Part shown: positions 34,343 through 46,432 of the stretch, one piece after another | Layout of the letters: every line of letters begins with the position of its first letter | How positions within the stretch are numbered: position 1 is the first letter of the stretch | NCBI GenBank assembly: GCA_016235765.1 | Contig: JACRIZ010000014.1 | Coordinates: forward strand, 1 to 64,000 | DNA: 64,000 nt | From: Rhodocyclales bacterium | Lineage (GTDB): Bacteria > Pseudomonadota > Gammaproteobacteria > Burkholderiales > Rhodocyclaceae | Reading direction: 5' to 3' | The notes under the pieces: model-generated | Databases searched by the model: none | What the model was told of the DNA's origin: nothing | What the model saw: the letters and a program-made list of their open reading frames with translations, nothing else | Position numbers and translations under genes: made by a program

Positions 34343-34425
34343 CTAGCCCGGCACAATCGGTGGCCGGGCTTCGACGATACGGTTGCGGCCGAGGGCCTTG
34401 GCTTCGAATAACTGTGCCTGGCCCG
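34343..34425 (-). pseudogene. decayed C-terminal fragment of a GGDEF diguanylate cyclase
   Basis: Reverse complement reads about QLFEAKALGRNRIVEARPPIVPG*, aligned with the 3' end of the intact DGC at 37890 (ctagcccggcac.at.gg.ggc.gggcttcgacgat.cggttgcg). Confidence 0.7.
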
Positions 34426-34512
34426 TATTTCAAGTCGGCTCACAGTGCGTTTCAACGCAAAAGCGATGGGCGCAAGTGACTACGCCGCGAAGTGTTACTC
34501 GCAACCGAGAAG

Positions 34513-34920
34513 TCAGAGCGCATCTGGGATTGGCGTACCCTTGATGAGCACGACACCAATGGCGGCGGGCAAAGCCAAGGCGAAGGACAATGCGATTTCA
34601 GTCTCGTAACCAGCCCACCCCGCCAGGCCGAGACTGGAAATGACGCCGCAATATAAGCAGAAGCGGACACGGCGGGCTTGGGCCGCAACCATCTTGACGT
34701 GAGGCACCAGTAAGCGGTACCAAGCTCCGTAGATGGCGACAATGCCCGTTACCGTCATGAGGCCGGCAAAGATGAGCACGGGATCACCTTTAATCACGCC
34801 GCCGTAGCCAAGACCGAGACCATGTGGCGTGGCGACCATGGCCACGGCCGAAAGTGGAATGCCGACCAGTACACCCAGCGAGATTCGCACCAGAGGATGG
34901 TCAATGAGCTTGGGCAGCAT
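34513..34920 (-). CDS. hypothetical multi-TM membrane protein
   Basis: 135 aa ORF with several hydrophobic segments. Confidence 0.5.
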   Translation of the reverse strand: MLPKLIDHPLVRISLGVLVGIPLSAVAMVATPHGLGLGYGGVIKGDPVLIFAGLMTVTGIVAIYGAWYRLLVPHVKMVAAQARRVRFCLYCGVISSLGLAGWAGYETEIALSFALALPAAIGVVLIKGTPIPDAL

Positions 34921-35025
34921 GCGTTCTAGTGCGGAAGTGAATGGTGCTGAGCTGATAGGCGAAACATCCCTGGACTGCAGGTTTTGGGCGCATTGGCCTC
35001 ACCAGTCTCTGAAGCATTGCCAGGT

Positions 35026-35238
35026 TCAATAGCATTCGCATTTCTCCACTTCCACAACGTGATTCCTGTATCCGACCACGGGTGGCGTGTAGCGATATGC
35101 ACTGTTCTCTTTTGTGCACTCTGCAGCGCACGCAGTCCTTCCACCTGGCAAATAGGCGCGCACAATGGCAACCGCTAGCGCTACCGCGAGAAGCGCAAGA
35201 CCAACAGTAGCAATCACTTTTCGGCCTCGGGATGTCAT
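35026..35238 (-). CDS. small single-TM or secreted hypothetical protein
   Basis: VIATVGLALLAVALAVAIV hydrophobic helix, then Cys-containing tail. Confidence 0.4.
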   Translation of the reverse strand: MTSRGRKVIATVGLALLAVALAVAIVRAYLPGGRTACAAECTKENSAYRYTPPVVGYRNHVVEVEKCECY

Positions 35239-35259
35239 ATGCTCAGCGTAGAGCTAGCG

Positions 35260-35706
35260 TTATCGCGCAGCATTTCCTGCACCGTAGGGTTGGGTGTCAC
35301 TGTGGCTTGCTGAGACGCCAGGAAATTCTTCAACATACCGAGGTTCCCCAAACAGTGACAGGCATACGCTCGTAGCCGCAACCTTGAGCGTGCAGCCGTT
35401 GGCAAAGCCAAACTGCGCGGATATGAGGCCGGTGGCCTTGAATGGAACGGGCAATGTTGACATGGTTTCTCCGCCAATGCTGATATTGCCCTCAACTATC
35501 CAACCGTCGCCAATGTCGGCAGATGTGTCATAGCCCGCCGAGGTAAAAATTAGCCCGCCTTCCTGCCCCCATCCACTTCCGGCGTCGACGCCAGGAACAC
35601 CTTCCGATACGTGCACATAAGCGGCACTGAATTTCAGCGTGAGATCACCTCGATCGGTGGATATCGAATCTACCCGTGAATCATGAAGCTCAAGGGCGCG
35701 ATTCAT
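35260..35706 (-). CDS. hypothetical protein
   Basis: 148 aa ORF whose start overlaps the stop of the downstream-coordinate FKBP ORF (translational coupling). Confidence 0.5.
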   Translation of the reverse strand: MNRALELHDSRVDSISTDRGDLTLKFSAAYVHVSEGVPGVDAGSGWGQEGGLIFTSAGYDTSADIGDGWIVEGNISIGGETMSTLPVPFKATGLISAQFGFANGCTLKVAATSVCLSLFGEPRYVEEFPGVSASHSDTQPYGAGNAAR

Positions 35707-36314
35707 CGGCGCTGTTGGTCCGAAACACTGAGCAAGGCAACCTCAAAGATGAGCACCGCGTTGGGCGGTATTTGGTCGGGCACTCCGGCATCTCCGTAGG
35801 CCAGATGTGGGGCCACACGTATGCGTCGCCTACCACCTACGCGCATGCCCTCAACTCCATAGGCCAGACCCGCAATGACGTTGCGAGCAGTAAGGCTGAA
35901 CGAATATTTCATATCACGTTGCACTACGTCGCCGCGATTGAGGGACAGTGTGTAGAGAACTTCAACAGTTGAATCGCGGCCAGCGATCTTTCCCACCCCA
36001 ATATCGATGTCTTGGTACTGAACGCCACCACGTCCATGCTTAATCGAGCCACCCGGCGGCGAAGCTGTGCCTTGGCCGTACTCCGGGTTAAACACGACAA
36101 GGTGAGGAGCCCCCGCGAAGTTGCGGTCTTTGTCGGAAAGGTGTTCGTGTTCCCACGACTTGCCGCGAGCCTCCATTCCGGTTGCGCATTCTTCAAGGAA
36201 TCTCGCGATTCGCCGCAGTTCGTCTGGTGTGGCGACGAGAGTTACTTCCGCCAATTCAGCGAGGACAACGTCTTCGTCTTCGAGCCCGTCGTCAGCGTAT
36301 CCGTGGATTTTCAT
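35703..36314 (-). CDS. Imm32-like N-terminal domain fused to FKBP-type peptidyl-prolyl isomerase
   Basis: LAEVTLVATPDELRRIARFLEECATGMEARGKSWEHEHLSD (Imm32-like) and DVVQRDMKYSFSLTARNVIAGLAYGVEGMRVGGRRRIRVAPHLAYGDAGVPDQIPPNAVLIFEVALL (FKBP). Confidence 0.65.
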   Translation of the reverse strand: MKIHGYADDGLEDEDVVLAELAEVTLVATPDELRRIARFLEECATGMEARGKSWEHEHLSDKDRNFAGAPHLVVFNPEYGQGTASPPGGSIKHGRGGVQYQDIDIGVGKIAGRDSTVEVLYTLSLNRGDVVQRDMKYSFSLTARNVIAGLAYGVEGMRVGGRRRIRVAPHLAYGDAGVPDQIPPNAVLIFEVALLSVSDQQRR

Positions 36315-36381
36315 TGTTAATCGTTCCTGGCTCGCGGTTCTGAGAGCGGCTTCATCAATGAACCGTTGGGGACTGTCTGGC

Positions 36382-36879
36382 TCAAAAGTTGGAGTCGTAC
36401 CAGGCGAGATATTGCGTTGCCCACAGATACCACTTTCGCTTATCGCGATCTAGATCGCCAAGGTCACTTCTTGCCTCTTCCTCCACGCGCTTAGGACGCC
36501 GGCTCACAAGTGCACCGATGCGGAGTAGCCGGAATAGGAACTTGGGCGGGGGCGTTGTGGATTCTGGGAAATGATCGAGGCCAAGACGGATAAATCGAGC
36601 AGCAGCCTCATGCTCGCTGCGTTCGGCGTGGAGTTCGGACAATAGACGGAAAGCGTCAAAGTTCGTCGGGTCAATAGTGAGAATGCGCTGCGCGACCCCG
36701 AGGGCTTCGTCACTTCCATTCGACCAACGGTGGCACGTGGCAATCATGGCCAGAGCCGGGGCGTCCTCCCTCGTGTTCGATATCGCTTCCTCAAGAGCGC
36801 GAATGGCGCCATCGTAGTCTTTGCGACCAACGCACCGCGCCACTTTGAATTGGGTCTTGGCGAATGCTACGAGCCGCAT
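36382..36879 (-). CDS. TPR-like hypothetical protein
   Basis: DYDGAIRALEEAISNTREDAPALAM...ALGVAQRILTIDPTNFDAFRLLSELH repeats. Confidence 0.5.
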   Translation of the reverse strand: MRLVAFAKTQFKVARCVGRKDYDGAIRALEEAISNTREDAPALAMIATCHRWSNGSDEALGVAQRILTIDPTNFDAFRLLSELHAERSEHEAAARFIRLGLDHFPESTTPPPKFLFRLLRIGALVSRRPKRVEEEARSDLGDLDRDKRKWYLWATQYLAWYDSNF

Positions 36880-37081
36880 GTGCTGGGCTCCCGCTCTCTA
36901 ATGTGTAGCCGAAAACAAAATTGTCCAATGTCCCGGCGCGCCGTCCAACAAGCTGGCGCCCGGACAGTGGCAGAACTCGTTGTCATGGACGACTCGCGGA
37001 AGCGTCGATGTATCGGCATGAAGTCGTGGCTGTGAAACCGGACCAGGATGCGGGTGGCATCGTACCACCCGGCACGGGACA

Positions 37082-37124
37082 GGAAAAGTCAGCCGTGGCG
37101 ACACGCCACCTGCGGCTCGGCTAG
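37082..37124 (+). repeat. short intergenic hairpin repeat, copy D
   Basis: gaaaagtcagccgtggcgacacgccacctgcggctcggctag; stem gtggcg-aca-cgccac. Confidence 0.5.
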
Positions 37125-37164
37125 GGGTGGCCGAGCGGCGGCGTGACTGCGCTACATGCTTGCG

Positions 37165-37476
37165 TCAATGCACCTCTTCAAACGGATGCACTTGAATCTC
37201 GGCGTCCGGGAAAGAGGCGACGAGCTTCAGTTCGCCGCCGAGCGCCTTGACGTATTCGCGCAGCGTGCTCACGTACATGTCCTCACGCCGCTCCAGTTTG
37301 GAAATGGCGGCCTGCTCGACATTCATGGCCTTCGCGACTTCTACCTGTGTCACCTGGCGGGCCTTGCGCAGTTCCTGAAGTTGCATTTCGAGCAGCATGG
37401 CTTCCGCGCGGGCGGCCGCGCGGGCTTGCGCGTCAGGCGACATCTTGGCGCGCAGTTCAGCAAATTTCTTAGCCAT
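37165..37476 (-). CDS. XRE/HTH antitoxin of HigBA/RelBE-type TA system
   Basis: LRKARQVTQVEVAKAMNVEQAAISKLERREDMYVSTLREYVKALGGEL. Confidence 0.85.
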   Translation of the reverse strand: MAKKFAELRAKMSPDAQARAAARAEAMLLEMQLQELRKARQVTQVEVAKAMNVEQAAISKLERREDMYVSTLREYVKALGGELKLVASFPDAEIQVHPFEEVH

Positions 37477-37840
37477 CGATCAGCCCTTCCTTTCTCAGCG
37501 CCGCAACGTGTGCGTCGTACAGCTTGTCGGCCAACGGCACATGCACGTCGTACCAGCGGTTGTTGCCTGTCTTGTCGCCCCCGATCAACAGGATGGCGCA
37601 TCGACGTGGATCGAACGCATAGAGGACGCGGTATGGCCGCCCTTCGTGCTGAACTCTCAACTCGCGCATGTGCGTGTGTCGCGAGCCTTCAATTCCCGAG
37701 GTGTGGGGAAACCCGAGGTTTGGGCCTTTCTCTTCGAGCAGGCGCACCGATGCGTCTATCGACTCTTGCTCCGCCTCGGTCAGCGTGGCCCACCACTCGC
37801 CAAGTTCGTCTGTGTACTCCACTTCCCACTTGCTGGCCAT
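37469..37840 (-). CDS. RelE/HigB-family toxin
   Basis: EVEYTDELGEWWATLTEAEQESIDASVRLLEEKGPNLGFPHTSGIEGSRHTHMRELRVQHEGRPYRVLYAFDPRR; overlaps the HTH gene. Confidence 0.85.
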   Translation of the reverse strand: MASKWEVEYTDELGEWWATLTEAEQESIDASVRLLEEKGPNLGFPHTSGIEGSRHTHMRELRVQHEGRPYRVLYAFDPRRCAILLIGGDKTGNNRWYDVHVPLADKLYDAHVAALRKEGLIDG

Positions 37841-37889
37841 TATTCCCTCGGAAGACTATTCCGTCAAGTGCATATTACGACTTTCTAGG

Positions 37890-39512
37890 CTAGCCCGGCA
37901 CGATGGGCGGCAGGGCTTCGACGATGCGGTTGCGTCCCCGCGCCTTGGCTTCGAGCAGGGCCTGGTCGGCGGCTTCAACCAGTTCGGACGCCTTGCTGTA
38001 GCGCGAGCTGTCGGCGACGCCGGCGCTGAAGGTGACGCGCAGGCTGCCGGCGGCATGGACGTGCGGGAGGTTGGCGAAGTGGGCGCGGATGCCGTCGAGG
38101 ACGCCGCGCGCTTCGTGGGCGCTGACGCCGGGCATGGCGACGATGAATTCCTCGCCGCCGTAGCGGCCGATGACGTCGGTGCCGCGCAGCCAGCCCTTCA
38201 ACAGCCAGGCCAGGCTGCGGATCACCTGGTCGCCGACCGGGTGGCCGTAGGCGTCATTGACCGACTTGAAGTGGTCGATGTCGAGCATGGCCACGGCCAG
38301 CCGGGCGCCGGCCGGCAGCGCTGCCAGCCGGGCATCGAGCTCGGCTTTGCTGGCGGTGTGGTTCAGGAGGCCGGTGAGGCCGTCGTGGCGGCTGGCGCGG
38401 CGCATTTCGCGGTGGCGCTCGATGGTGGTCTTGACGGTCGCCGCCAGCAGCACGGGATTGAAGGGCTTGGTCAGGAACTGGTCGCCGCCTAGGCGCAGCG
38501 CCTCGACCTGCAGCGCGACGTCGGTCTCGCTCGAGAGGTAGACGATGGGCACGGCCTGGAAGGCGCTCATCTGGCGCAAGGCGCGCGTCGCCTCGACGCC
38601 GTTGCAGCTCGGCATGTACATGTCCATCAGCACCAGGTCGGGCCGGTAGTCCTCGACCACCTCGAACAGCCGGCTCGGGTCGGGGATGGCCTGGCAGTCG
38701 ATGCCGTTCTGCTTGAGCGCGCGCTCGATCTGCGTCAGCGCCGTGCGCGAATCCTCGACCACCAGAATGCGGTAGCGTTCGTTGTCGTGCGTCTGCACCA
38801 GGTCGAGCACGCTCGACAGCAGCGCCGCCATCTGGTCGTCGCGCTGGATGGTGACGTCGATGCCGGCGCGCATCAACTCGACCATGCGCTCCAGCGTGCG
38901 CGGCACGCCGAGAAAATAGAGCTGGCTGGCCGGGCAGGCGGCGCGCACGCGCCGGATGTCGGCGGTCGTCGCGTCGTCGCTGCTGTCGGCATCACCTTCC
39001 GGCACGAAGATGACGGCGAAGGGCGGGTCCTCGGCGGGCAGTTCATGGCACCAGGGCATCACGCGCACCTGGAAGCCGTAAAAGGTCAGTTGGGCGGCCA
39101 GGCCCGCCGCCCAGCCGGTGCCGGCATTGGCGAACATCCAGATCGTGCGCGGCTTGATCCACTCGGCCGGCCGCGCTTCGGCGGCATCGCCGGCGCGCTG
39201 GTCGGGTTCGCGCTCGACGCGCCGCGCGGTGGCGATGGCGCCCAGCAGCGATTCGATCTGGCGGTCGAGGGCGACGACGGTCTGGGCGGCGGCCGGATGG
39301 GTCTCGGGGGCGCCGTACATGGCCAGCGCGGCATTTTCCAGTCCTTCGCACTGGCGAACCAGGCCGGGCAGCCGCAAGCGGCTCAGGCGCTCGGCGAGAC
39401 TGTTCAGGGCCAGGGTGAATTCGACGAACTGCTCGAAGCCGCCCCCGTCCCGATAGTCCTGCCAGCGAGCGCGCAACGTGGCGACCCGTTCGTCGAAACT
39501 GCCTTGCGACAT
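37890..39512 (-). CDS. response regulator diguanylate cyclase (REC-GGDEF)
   Basis: YRILVVEDSRTALTQIE, LVLMDMYMPSCNG, RYGGEEFIVAMPG. Confidence 0.9.
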   Translation of the reverse strand: MSQGSFDERVATLRARWQDYRDGGGFEQFVEFTLALNSLAERLSRLRLPGLVRQCEGLENAALAMYGAPETHPAAAQTVVALDRQIESLLGAIATARRVEREPDQRAGDAAEARPAEWIKPRTIWMFANAGTGWAAGLAAQLTFYGFQVRVMPWCHELPAEDPPFAVIFVPEGDADSSDDATTADIRRVRAACPASQLYFLGVPRTLERMVELMRAGIDVTIQRDDQMAALLSSVLDLVQTHDNERYRILVVEDSRTALTQIERALKQNGIDCQAIPDPSRLFEVVEDYRPDLVLMDMYMPSCNGVEATRALRQMSAFQAVPIVYLSSETDVALQVEALRLGGDQFLTKPFNPVLLAATVKTTIERHREMRRASRHDGLTGLLNHTASKAELDARLAALPAGARLAVAMLDIDHFKSVNDAYGHPVGDQVIRSLAWLLKGWLRGTDVIGRYGGEEFIVAMPGVSAHEARGVLDGIRAHFANLPHVHAAGSLRVTFSAGVADSSRYSKASELVEAADQALLEAKARGRNRIVEALPPIVPG

Positions 39513-39617
39513 GGTTTCCGGACTGAAAAAGTCCGGCATTCTCGCCCGTTGTCATGCCGGTGGCAAGGGGCACCGCAGAAGCCGGTTGCGGTGAAACCGG
39601 CGCGGTAGAATTCCGCC

Positions 39618-43078
<3,461 letters not shown>

Positions 43079-43082
<4 letters not shown>

Positions 43083-43573
43083 TTTGCTGGATCGATACCG
43101 CGCTGCTCGACGAGGTCAGCGCCGAAGCCCGCCACAGTCTGCGCGGCCGCAAGAACCGCAACTTCCACGGTGACGATGCCCAGCCCGGCCACCGCCTGCT
43201 CAACGCCATCGAGCCCGGCTCCTACATCATGCCGCACCGCCACCTCGACCCCAACAAGGGCGAGACCATGGTCGTCCTGCGCGGCACGCTCGGCCTGGTC
43301 AGCTTCGACGATGCCGGCAAGGTGATCGAGACCGCAAGAGTCAGCCATGGTGTGCCCGGAGGGAATCCCCGTGGGAGCACGCCACTGGGCATGGATATCC
43401 CGAGCGGCATCTGGCACACCGTCTTCGCCCTCGAACCGGGTACCGTCTTCCTCGAAGCCAAGGCCGGGCCCTACCTGCCGCTCACCGCAGAAGAGAAGGC
43501 CCCTTGGGCACCGGCCGAGGGCGACCCGGCAGCGCCCGCCTACCTCACGGGACTTGTGCGGCTTTTGGCTTGA
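43079..43573 (+). CDS. WbuC-like cupin metalloprotein
   Basis: PGSYIMPHRHLDPNKGETMVVLRGTLGLVSFDDAGKV. Confidence 0.75.
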
Positions 43574-43612
43574 TCGACCGGCTTGCGTCAGGCGATGGCG
43601 CGACCGTTGCTG

Positions 43613-43825
43613 TCAAGTCGCAGGGGCATCGTCGCTGCGGCGGTATTCCCCGCACCACGAATGTTGCGACACCCAGGGGAACTTCCAGCGATGGGATTCG
43701 TTGGGCGTATCGTTGCCGGCGAATTGGGGCGGGAACCGGTGACAGGTTCCGCTGGCACCTTCGCGCGCTCTGAAGAATCGGCAGGAGTGGCAGCTTTCCT
43801 GGCTGGTGGTATCGGATTGATTCAC
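43613..43825 (-). CDS. small Cys-rich protein, possible metal binding
   Basis: SCHSCRFFRAREGASGTCHRFPPQ...WCGEYR cysteine pattern. Confidence 0.5.
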   Translation of the reverse strand: MNQSDTTSQESCHSCRFFRAREGASGTCHRFPPQFAGNDTPNESHRWKFPWVSQHSWCGEYRRSDDAPAT

Positions 43826-43959
43826 GGTGTGATTTCACTGACCTCAAGAAATTGCCCACCTGCCTGGATTGTCGCGCTGAATTGTTTCGGGGGCATTGCC
43901 ACGACCGGATCGACCGGGTGACGGATTGAACCACGCGATGTGCACCGCAAGCGCCACGG

Positions 43960-44736
43960 TCACTTCTCCACGAAGGCGCGTTCGATAACGTAGTCGCCCT
44001 GTTCCCCTAGGCGCGGCGAAATGACGAAGCCGCGCGCATCGAGCAATGCCGAGGTGTCCTTCAGCATCTCCGGGCTGCCGCAAATCATGGCGCGGTCGCT
44101 GTCGGGATCGAGCGGCGTACCGCCGACGTCATCGAACAGCTTGCCGGATTCGATGAGTTCGGTCAGGCGCCCCTCGTTGCGGAACGGCTCCCGCGTCACC
44201 GTCGGATAGTAGATCAGCTTTTGGCGCACCCATTCGCCGAAGAACTCATGGTCCGACAGCTCGTTCTCGATGTAGTCGTGATACGCCAGTTCGTTGGTCC
44301 GGCGCACGCTATGGACCAGGATCACCTGCTCGAAGCGTTCGTAGGTTTCCGGGTCGTGGATCAGGCTCATGAACGGCGCCAGTCCTGTGCCAGAGGCGAA
44401 CATGAACAGACGCCTGCCGGGCTTCAAGTCGCGAAGCACCAGGGTACCGGTCGCCTTGCGGCTGACGTAGATCGAATCGCCGACCTTGAGGTGTTGCAGG
44501 CGCGACGTCAGGGGACCGTTCGCGACCTTGATGCTGAAGAACTCCAGATGCTCCTCATGGTTGGCGCTGGCGATGCTGTAGGCGCGCGTCAATGGCTTGC
44601 CATCGACATCGAGACCGACCATGACGAATTGCCCATTGATGAACCGCAGGCTCGGCGCGCGCGTCGCGCGGAACGAAAACAAGGTGTCGTTCCAGTGGTG
44701 GACTGCGATGACCGTCTCGGTACTGAGATTGCTCAT
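43960..44736 (-). CDS. fpr: ferredoxin--NADP reductase
   Basis: TRAYSIASANHEEHLEFFSIKV, FASGTGLAPFMSLI, MICGSPEML. Confidence 0.93.
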   Translation of the reverse strand: MSNLSTETVIAVHHWNDTLFSFRATRAPSLRFINGQFVMVGLDVDGKPLTRAYSIASANHEEHLEFFSIKVANGPLTSRLQHLKVGDSIYVSRKATGTLVLRDLKPGRRLFMFASGTGLAPFMSLIHDPETYERFEQVILVHSVRRTNELAYHDYIENELSDHEFFGEWVRQKLIYYPTVTREPFRNEGRLTELIESGKLFDDVGGTPLDPDSDRAMICGSPEMLKDTSALLDARGFVISPRLGEQGDYVIERAFVEK

Positions 44737-44789
44737 ATGCGCCGCCTTCAAATTCCGTTCGACCCGCGATATCGCCTAGTATTGCGCTA

Positions 44790-46379
44790 ATGGACCCAGT
44801 CCGCAGCTACCACGAGCGCTCCAAGCATCGCAAGGATCGCTATGCCCCCGGTCCGGGTTATCTGGACTGGGCGTCGCAGCCCGACCCCTTCCGCCGCTAT
44901 GCCGACGCGCCGACGCTGGACTTGACCCTGCTGGCGCGAGAGCTTCCGGTCAGTTGGGACGATCTGTTCGGAACAGCACGTTTGCCGGCGCAGGCGATGA
45001 CGGCGGACGGCGTTGCCAGTCTGTTGCAGTTGTCCCTGGGCTTGTCGGCGTGGAAGCGCTATGGCGGGAATCGATGGGCCCTGCGCTGCAATCCGTCCAG
45101 CGGTAACCTCCATCCGACCGAGGGCTATCTGATCTGCCCGGCGTTGCCGGGACTGCCGGCCGGCGTCCATCACTACCGGCCGGACCGGCATTGCCTCGAG
45201 CAGCGCTGCGCAGCACCGCTCGACTGGTCCGGCGGCGTCCTGCTGGCGCTGACCGGCATCCACTGGCGCGAGGCATGGAAGTACGGCATGCGCGCCTTCC
45301 GCTATTGTCAGCACGATTGCGGCCACGCATTGGCTGCAATCTCTTATGCCGCCGCCACCCTCGGCTGGCCGGCACGCGTGCTTGCGGACTGGGGCGATGA
45401 AGATGTCGCCGCACTGACCGGGGTCGCGCGCAGGTCTGACTTCGCCGACGCCGAAGCGGAAGAGCCGGAAGTACTCGTCTGGATCGGGCCGGGTGTCGCG
45501 CCTGCCGCGAAGGAGGTGCTGGCGCTGCTGGCAGACGCGCAGTGGACCGGGCGGGCCAATACCTTGAGCCCCAGCCATCGCGACTGGCCGGACATCCCGG
45601 TCGTCGCCGCCGCGACGCGCAAGCCCGCCGGGATCAGTGCGCCGACCAGCGTGCAAGCGGCACCGCTGCCGCTCCTGTCGCCCGTTTCCAGCGCGCCAGC
45701 GAGCCAATTGATCCGCTGCCGCCGTTCGGCGCAGTCCTTTGACGGCGTGACCGCCATCAGCGCGCAGAGCTTCTTTCGCATGCTGGATGCCCTGTTGCCG
45801 CGTGCCGGCCAGCCGCCCTGGTCGCTGGCCGACGAGGTGCCGTGCGTGCATCCGGTGCTCTTCGTGCATCGCGTGGACGGCGTCGCCCCGGGCATCTACT
45901 GCCTGCCGCGCACTCCTGCCGCCTTGGCGGAATTGCGCGCGGCCATGCGCCCGGACTGGCTGTGGGCGCGCGTCCCCGGCTGCCCGGAACACCTGCCGCT
46001 CACCCTGCTGGCGCCGCTGGACGTACGTGGGTTCGCCGCCTCGGCCTCCTGTGACCAGGACATCGCCGCCGACTCGGCCTTTGCGCTGGCCATGCTGGCG
46101 CGTTTCGACGACATCGGCCCGGCGCGACCCTGGCTCTACCGCCGGCGCTTCTGGGAAGCGGGCCTGATCGGACAGGTGCTTTACCTGGAGGCCGAAGCAG
46201 CCGGCGTCCAGGGCACCGGCATCGGCTGCTATTTCGACGATGCCGTGCATGACGCGCTGGGACTGGACATCACGCGCTTCCAGGACCTCTATCACTTCAC
46301 GGTCGGCAAAGCCGTCGTCGACGCCAGACTCGGTAGCGAGGCAGCGTACGCTCACCTTGCAGGACGCACGGAACGCTGA
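44790..46379 (+). CDS. SagB/ThcOx-family nitroreductase-like dehydrogenase (duplicated domain)
   Basis: RCNPSSGNLHPTEGYLICPALPGLPAGVHHYRPDRHCLE; second nitroreductase-like half. Confidence 0.8.
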   Translation: MDPVRSYHERSKHRKDRYAPGPGYLDWASQPDPFRRYADAPTLDLTLLARELPVSWDDLFGTARLPAQAMTADGVASLLQLSLGLSAWKRYGGNRWALRCNPSSGNLHPTEGYLICPALPGLPAGVHHYRPDRHCLEQRCAAPLDWSGGVLLALTGIHWREAWKYGMRAFRYCQHDCGHALAAISYAAATLGWPARVLADWGDEDVAALTGVARRSDFADAEAEEPEVLVWIGPGVAPAAKEVLALLADAQWTGRANTLSPSHRDWPDIPVVAAATRKPAGISAPTSVQAAPLPLLSPVSSAPASQLIRCRRSAQSFDGVTAISAQSFFRMLDALLPRAGQPPWSLADEVPCVHPVLFVHRVDGVAPGIYCLPRTPAALAELRAAMRPDWLWARVPGCPEHLPLTLLAPLDVRGFAASASCDQDIAADSAFALAMLARFDDIGPARPWLYRRRFWEAGLIGQVLYLEAEAAGVQGTGIGCYFDDAVHDALGLDITRFQDLYHFTVGKAVVDARLGSEAAYAHLAGRTER

Positions 46380-46432
46380 GCTGCCCGTCGCCGCGCTCTA
46401 CCCCCGGCTACGGCGCGTCAATTCCCGAACGC

